29,464 nt of DNA from Fidelibacterota bacterium (GTDB taxonomy: Bacteria > Fidelibacterota > Marinisomatia > SCGC-AAA003-L08 > GCA-002704045): NCBI GenBank assembly GCA_002704045.1, contig PAFF01000039.1, positions 1 to 29,464 of the forward strand, read 5' to 3'. Shown here in pieces: positions 25,345-29,464 of the stretch. The first letter of the stretch is position 1; each line of letters starts with the position of its first letter. The notes below the pieces were generated by a model that saw nothing but the letters and a program-made list of their open reading frames with translations, made no database searches and had not been told where the DNA came from. A program made the position numbers and the translations under genes.

Positions 25345-25902
25345 ATGCTAGATTACATTGTATACCTTGATCATAAACTATTTATGTTTATAAATCGCGA
25401 ATTATCAAATCCAATCTTTGATTATATAATGCCCCTTTTTGATAATCCTAAATATTGGATTTTACCAATACTATTATGCTGGATTATGTTATCTATAAAA
25501 GATAAGGAAAATAGATATAAACTAATTATTCTAATTCCTTTAGTTATATTACTCAGCGATCAATTTGGACTATTCATAAAAAATTATAATCTCAGAGAAA
25601 GACCTTGGTACTATTTTGGCACAGAATTGGTCAATAATCTTGGAGGTTCTGGTGGGAAAAATAAATCTTTTCCATCAAATCATGCTGCTAATATTTCTGC
25701 AATTGCAACTATCTTCAGTTATATATATTATTCAAAGAAGAATATTTTTTGGTTTGTAGGATTTATTATTATGTTCTCAAGAATATATATAGGAGTTCAC
25801 TTTCCTTTAGATATTTTGGCTGGTATGTTTATTGGAATACTATTTGCTAGTATCTTAATAAAAATAACAACTAATTGGGTAGAGTATCATCAGGAGCCTT
25901 AA
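25345..25902 (+). CDS. PAP2-family membrane phosphatase
   Basis: The protein has 185 residues and several hydrophobic membrane segments. The three PAP2 motifs are present: KNYNLRERP (motif 1), FPSNHAAN (motif 2) and SRIYIGVHFPLDILAG (motif 3), with the catalytic His residues in SNH and GVH. Members remove phosphate from lipid phosphates, such as undecaprenyl pyrophosphate or phosphatidic acid; which substrate applies here cannot be told. The protein is an inner-membrane protein. Its start is 10 bases after the receptor stop, so it is likely cotranscribed. Its last 32 bases overlap the end of the convergent DUF3467 gene. Confidence 0.92.
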   Translation: MLDYIVYLDHKLFMFINRELSNPIFDYIMPLFDNPKYWILPILLCWIMLSIKDKENRYKLIILIPLVILLSDQFGLFIKNYNLRERPWYYFGTELVNNLGGSGGKNKSFPSNHAANISAIATIFSYIYYSKKNIFWFVGFIIMFSRIYIGVHFPLDILAGMFIGILFASILIKITTNWVEYHQEP

Positions 25903-26191
25903 AGCCTGGGAAATTTATATTTTTACTTTTATTAATTTTAATTTCACCAAATTTATCTTCATACTTTTTTATATTATCTTGTAATATCATAACTAATGAT
26001 TTTGCATTTGATGGAGCCATAATCATTCTAGATTTTACTTTAGCTTTTGGCATACCAGGTAACATTCTAATAAAATCTAATATAAATTCCGCGGGAGAGT
26101 GACTAACTACTGCAAAGTTAACATATTCTCCTTGGCTAGAATTTTCATCTAATTCAATTTTTAGCTGTCTTTTTTTGTTTTCTTTTTCCAT
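25871..26191 (-). CDS. DUF3467 family protein
   Basis: The protein has 106 residues and matches the small DUF3467 family: a charged start, then EYVNFAVVSHSPAEFILDFI, a GMPKAKVKSRMIMAPSNAKS stretch, and LVMILQDNIKKYEDKFGEI. It is soluble and cytoplasmic. The function of the family is not known. It lies five bases after the zinc-ribbon gene and is the last gene of the minus-strand group. Its 3' end overlaps the PAP2 gene on the opposite strand by 32 bases. Confidence 0.85.
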   Translation of the reverse strand: MEKENKKRQLKIELDENSSQGEYVNFAVVSHSPAEFILDFIRMLPGMPKAKVKSRMIMAPSNAKSLVMILQDNIKKYEDKFGEIKINKSKNINFPGFKAPDDTLPN

Positions 26192-26196
26192 AATAA

Positions 26197-26586
26197 TTAT
26201 TTTTCGTCTTTCTTTTTATTAAATTCTTGCCAATCGTCTTCTACGCCATCCCAAGCTCTAAATTCTGATTCGTCGGTAATATTTTTATCGGTATTAACAC
26301 TATCTTCATATCTTTCAAATTGTTCAGATTTGTCTTCGTATTCATTTGGATCAGTTTCATCTAATAGTTCTCTGTGTTCATCCATTTTTCTTTCATCATT
26401 ATATAAATCTTCATCAAAAAAATCTAAATTAGAAACAATTCCTTGCATCATAAGGTATTCTAAAAATCCTAAGAATTTTTTTTGTTTTAAGTTTGTTCCA
26501 CAATTTGGACACTTTAAATGTTTTTCCAACATTTCCTCATTAAGTGAGAAAGCACATGCTGGACAAACTATTCCTTCAAAATCCAT
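26197..26586 (-). CDS. Zinc-ribbon protein with acidic C-terminal tail
   Basis: The protein has 129 residues. The N-terminal zinc ribbon is made of CPAC (Cys8, Cys11) and CPNC (Cys26, Cys29). A short hydrophobic segment follows (FLGFLEYLMMQGIV, 39-52). The remainder is strongly acidic and low in complexity, with many Asp, Glu and Lys. I do not recognise a named family. AGGAAG upstream of the ATG acts as Shine-Dalgarno. Tight pairing with the DUF3467 gene (5-base gap) suggests that the two act together. Confidence 0.7.
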   Translation of the reverse strand: MDFEGIVCPACAFSLNEEMLEKHLKCPNCGTNLKQKKFLGFLEYLMMQGIVSNLDFFDEDLYNDERKMDEHRELLDETDPNEYEDKSEQFERYEDSVNTDKNITDESEFRAWDGVEDDWQEFNKKKDEK

Positions 26587-26649
26587 AATTTCTTCCTTTT
26601 ATAAGCTAGCCAATATACAGGGAGTGATTAATCAAATCAAGAAAATATA

Positions 26650-27828
26650 TTATTTTTTCTTATAAATGCTTGATAAAAGCTTTTTTTCCGATCGATGTAG
26701 TATATGATTTCGTCTTGATTTAATTATATTACTAGTTTTTAAAAATTTTTCCAAATCTGTAACATCATTTTTTCCCCATTTAAATGATTCAATTATTTTA
26801 TCTTGAAATCCGCCACCAAAAATATTAGCTCCAACTCCAACATATGTTCCAGTATTAAACATGGTCGATATTCCTGTTTTTGAATAATCTCCAATCATAA
26901 CACCGATAAATTGTTTTTCAGTTTTAATTTCTTTCCCTGGTATGCCAAAACGTATTTTACCATAATTATTTTTCAAATTACTATTGTTAGTATTGGCACC
27001 AAGATTAACCCATTCGCAAATATAGGAATGTCCTAAAAAACCATCATGTTGCTTGTTACTAAAACCTTGAATAATTGAATCTTCTATTTCTCCCCCTACT
27101 TTACAAACAGGACCTAAAACAACATTACCTCTCAATTTTGATCCAGGATTAACCACACTGTTTGCACCAATATAAACTGGTCCCTTAATTAACGAACCTA
27201 TATCTATATTAACATTTTTATCAATCACAATCGGTCCGTTAGTTGCATCTAAAACTGATCCAGCTCCAACGAAAGAATCATTACCCAAGTAGACAGATTC
27301 ATCATTTTCTATAATGACTGAGGAATGAATGAAACCTAATTTCTGGTTTGAAAAAAAATTAAAATCTTTTTTAATTTGTTCATGACCTTGGTATATTGCA
27401 TCCCATAAATATTTAATATAGCATATATCGATGCTTGAGTGAATCTGAATACTAGTATTGAAAAAATCATTTAATTTTTCAATACTAATCTCATCATCTG
27501 AATTAGCAGATACTAATACATTGTTTTTGACATATACCTTACTATCATTTATGTAATTCAAAAGTGATTCATTCCAAATACACGATGCATTAATAAAAAT
27601 TCCTTTTGGAATAAATTTAGGATTAACATTAAAAGCAGGATATTTAAACCTTACTAATTCCTGCATTTCTTCTCTGACTATTAATATTAACTCATCATCT
27701 TTACTTAAACAATTTATAACCCTTTCCAAGTTGTTAAACATTCCACATCTCAATTCAAAAAGTGGATGAGTTAACGAAAACGGATCTAAAAATTTGCTGT
27801 TTTGATCTTCAAATAGAATGTAATTCAT
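26650..27828 (-). CDS. GlmU-like sugar-nucleotidyltransferase/acyltransferase (FCB type)
   Basis: The protein has 392 residues. It matches the alternative GlmU form known in Bacteroidetes, thought to make UDP-GlcNAc for the cell wall and surface glycans. The N-terminal nucleotidyltransferase domain is diverged: YILFEDQNSKFLDPFSLTHP (3-22) and FELRCGM (24-30) replace the classic LAAGxGTRM loop. The C-terminal part (about 165-345) is a left-handed beta helix with hexapeptide repeats: VYLGNDSFVGAGSVLD, VYIGANSVVNPGSKLRG, VVLGPVCKVGG, GVMIGDYSKTGI. Conserved segments typical of the family include GFLGHSYICEWVNLGANTNN. Its start overlaps the stop of the upstream GT9-like gene (ATGA), so the two are coupled. 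Confidence 0.85.
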   Translation of the reverse strand: MNYILFEDQNSKFLDPFSLTHPLFELRCGMFNNLERVINCLSKDDELILIVREEMQELVRFKYPAFNVNPKFIPKGIFINASCIWNESLLNYINDSKVYVKNNVLVSANSDDEISIEKLNDFFNTSIQIHSSIDICYIKYLWDAIYQGHEQIKKDFNFFSNQKLGFIHSSVIIENDESVYLGNDSFVGAGSVLDATNGPIVIDKNVNIDIGSLIKGPVYIGANSVVNPGSKLRGNVVLGPVCKVGGEIEDSIIQGFSNKQHDGFLGHSYICEWVNLGANTNNSNLKNNYGKIRFGIPGKEIKTEKQFIGVMIGDYSKTGISTMFNTGTYVGVGANIFGGGFQDKIIESFKWGKNDVTDLEKFLKTSNIIKSRRNHILHRSEKKLLSSIYKKK

Positions 27829-28370
27829 ACTGTTTTTAATAATGATTTAATTTGACTATATCCCTTTTCTAAAAAACTATCCTTTGAAATATTAAACTGA
27901 ATATTGTAAAACCAATCTGAAAATTCAGAATGAAATCCAACCTTATATTTAGATGGAATTAAACTAATTAATTGAGATAGGGAAAGATTAAATTTTGAAT
28001 TCAAATCGATAATCATATCAAATTTCGTATTTTTTATAATATTTCTCACCTCTTTTTCAGAGAATATCATATCATGTTCTTTTTTAAGTTGATATGTAAA
28101 TATTCGTCCATAATTAAAATGTAATAATTTTCTGTATTTTTGTGGAACTAAAAATATTAAATTTGTTTCTTTTAAAATTGTTTCTTGCACTTTTCTAAAA
28201 CTATATGCAGCTACTCTAAATGATGCTTCATCAGTTGGAAAACAAATTAAAATATTTTTCAAATTAATACCATTTGATGATAAATTAAAAGAAGAGTGAA
28301 GTTTACCTATTTTACCAGTTTTGGAAAATAAATGTATTTTTGCTTTTAATATTTGTAGTTTCAAACTCAC
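27825..28370 (-). CDS. Short protein resembling the N-terminal half of a GT9 (heptosyltransferase-like) enzyme (GTG start)
   Basis: The protein has 181 residues. The central part has the alternating strand/helix layout of GT-B N-terminal domains: KNILICFPTDEASFRVAAYS (38-57), LIFLVPQKYR, FDMIIDLNSKFNLSLSQLIS (116-135), KYKVGFHSE (141-149). This recalls GT9 glycosyltransferases but lacks the donor-binding C-terminal half. It also resembles the short uncharacterised DUF6913 family of Bacteroidetes. The start is GTG at 28370; the ATG just upstream (28380) runs straight into a stop. The ATGA overlap with the GlmU-like gene suggests a shared role in surface sugar metabolism. The family call is tentative. 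Confidence 0.65.
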   Translation of the reverse strand: MSLKLQILKAKIHLFSKTGKIGKLHSSFNLSSNGINLKNILICFPTDEASFRVAAYSFRKVQETILKETNLIFLVPQKYRKLLHFNYGRIFTYQLKKEHDMIFSEKEVRNIIKNTKFDMIIDLNSKFNLSLSQLISLIPSKYKVGFHSEFSDWFYNIQFNISKDSFLEKGYSQIKSLLKTV

Positions 28371-28425
28371 TAAGTTACATAATTTACAAACATAAATATT
28401 TATCTTGATAATTAATTACAAAAAT
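28371..28425. promoter_or_regulatory. 55-base divergent start region
   Basis: This A/T-rich gap lies between the GTG start of the GT9-like gene and the ATG of the M23 peptidase. Both promoters must lie here or inside the coding regions. No clear Shine-Dalgarno precedes either start. Confidence 0.35.
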
Positions 28426-29464
28426 ATGATAAAAAAATATATTGTTTTTTGTTTACATATCACTCTTTTCTTAGATATGTCGCAAACTCAATACTACTTG
28501 TGGCCAACTGAGGCAAGTAAGACTATAACCGGTGTATTTGGAGATAATAGACCAAGAAGATACCACGCTGGAATTGATATAAGAACATACGGTGTTAATG
28601 GTAAAAAGATTTATTCAATTGATTCTGGATATATTGAACGTATCAGAACCAGTTCTAGTGGTTATGGTAAAGCAATTTATATTAGATTAAAAAATGGCGA
28701 TCAAGCTCTTTACGCTCATCTCAGTGACTTCCCTGACAAAATAAAAGAAACCGTTACATCTCTACAAAAATTTTACAACAAATATGAAATTGATCACTAT
28801 TTCGAAAAAAATGCGTATCCAGTAAGGCGAGGTGAAGTTATTGGTTATACTGGAGACACAGGTACAATCTCTGGACCACACTTACACTTTGAAATACGTG
28901 ATAAAAATGGTAAACCTATAAATCCTCTTTTGACAAATTTAGATATTGTAGACACTTCTCCCCCCATTGCGGATACCCTTGCATTTATTCCTCTATCTGA
29001 AAACACAAAAATTAATGGTTATAATTCACCCAGATTATTCCCATTAAAAAAATTATCAATTTGTAAAAATATAGTTTCTGGTGAAAAACTTGATTACGAT
29101 AATAAAATTGATTGTAAAGATAGTAATGGATTATGGATCGAAGACGATAAAAACTATTTTTTAAAAGATACAATATCAGTTAATGGACTTTTTGGGATGG
29201 GAATAAGTGTTTTTGATAAGATTGACTTACAACCATTTTCCTACGGAATTTATAACATAGAATTTGCTCTTGATGATAAAATTATTTACTCAATAAGGTA
29301 TGATAATTTTGAATTAAATGATGTTGGTTGGGCAAGAGGTGATAGATATATTTTATTTGAAAAAGATTATACTTTGAAAAAATTATTTAATAAAAACATA
29401 ACAAGATTATTTAATACACCACACATTAATTTACCAAACTTTATTAATAGCGACAGTTCTAGAA
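28426..29464 (+). CDS. M23-family (LytM) metallopeptidase, 3' end cut by the window
   Basis: The frame is open from ATG 28426 to the right edge, 346 codons without a stop. Residues 1-20 are a signal peptide-like start. Residues about 33-165 are the M23 domain: RYHAGID (zinc ligands His47 and Asp51), YAHLSD (His98), and GPHLHFEIR (His152 and His154). The domain is N-terminal, followed by a long region of beta-rich sequence without a recognised family. M23 enzymes cut peptidoglycan cross-links or act as inactive cofactors; here all zinc and catalytic residues are present, so activity is expected. It is divergent from the sugar-nucleotide genes, which fits cell-wall work. Confidence 0.9.
   Translation, partial: MIKKYIVFCLHITLFLDMSQTQYYLWPTEASKTITGVFGDNRPRRYHAGIDIRTYGVNGKKIYSIDSGYIERIRTSSSGYGKAIYIRLKNGDQALYAHLSDFPDKIKETVTSLQKFYNKYEIDHYFEKNAYPVRRGEVIGYTGDTGTISGPHLHFEIRDKNGKPINPLLTNLDIVDTSPPIADTLAFIPLSENTKINGYNSPRLFPLKKLSICKNIVSGEKLDYDNKIDCKDSNGLWIEDDKNYFLKDTISVNGLFGMGISVFDKIDLQPFSYGIYNIEFALDDKIIYSIRYDNFELNDVGWARGDRYILFEKDYTLKKLFNKNITRLFNTPHINLPNFINSDSSR

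Noticed and set aside
27825..28370. The GT9-like gene as a pseudogene fragment of a full heptosyltransferase.
   Set aside because: It ends with a clean ATGA coupling to the next gene, no remnant of a C-terminal domain follows, and short families of this size exist in related phyla.

Overview
The window is AT-rich and densely coded, with no intergenic stretch above about 165 bases. It looks like a chromosomal segment of a marine bacterium of the FCB superphylum, most likely the Marinimicrobia (SAR406 / Neomarinimicrobiota) lineage. That assignment is inference. It rests on the PNPFNPST-type C-terminal secretion (Por/type IX-like) domain, secreted proteins carrying dockerin and compact cohesin-like beta domains plus DxDGDGxxD calcium loops, a CarbopepD-type TonB-dependent receptor, a DUF5916 outer-membrane protein and a Bacteroidetes-style GlmU-like enzyme. 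No rRNA, tRNA, CRISPR array, insertion sequence or phage gene was found.

Layout. Positions 1-6739 are on the minus strand. In transcription order this is a cysS-thrS-yidD-secreted HMA protein operon closed by a strong intrinsic terminator (2778-2805), then a small MORN-like lipoprotein and the NAD(P)HX repair gene nnr, then the 5' part of a secreted protein with two tandem 110-residue cohesin-like units that runs off the left edge. Positions 6902-12395 (plus) are one compact Fe-S assembly operon: ferredoxin, sufB, sufC, sufD, sufT, sufS. A convergent gene (12392-14890, minus) encodes a CBM9-like/DUF5916 outer-membrane protein. Positions 14992-18367 (plus) are etfB-etfA-ETF:quinone oxidoreductase, the route that delivers electrons from flavin dehydrogenases to the quinone pool.

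Positions 18526-25902 (plus) hold the surface-protein region: a 756-residue secreted protein (dockerin, cohesin-like domain, sorting domain) with its own terminator, then a 1468-residue TonB-dependent receptor carrying long Asp/Asn/Gly-rich calcium-loop insertions, then a PAP2-type phosphatase. Positions 25871-28370 (minus) hold a GT9-like protein, a GlmU-like sugar-nucleotide enzyme, a zinc-ribbon acidic protein and a DUF3467 protein. A divergent M23 metallopeptidase gene (28426 onward) runs off the right edge.

How it fits together. Most of the window is housekeeping: tRNA charging, membrane insertion, cofactor repair, Fe-S assembly and the ETF chain; ETF-QO and the ferredoxin are themselves Fe-S proteins. 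The part most likely to hold undescribed biology is the surface set. Cohesin-like units (left edge), a dockerin fused to a cohesin-like domain (18526-20796) and a receptor with calcium-loop-filled insertions (20928-25334) occur within 25 kb. I read these as a possible calcium-dependent cell-surface assembly, but nothing in the sequence proves that the proteins interact.
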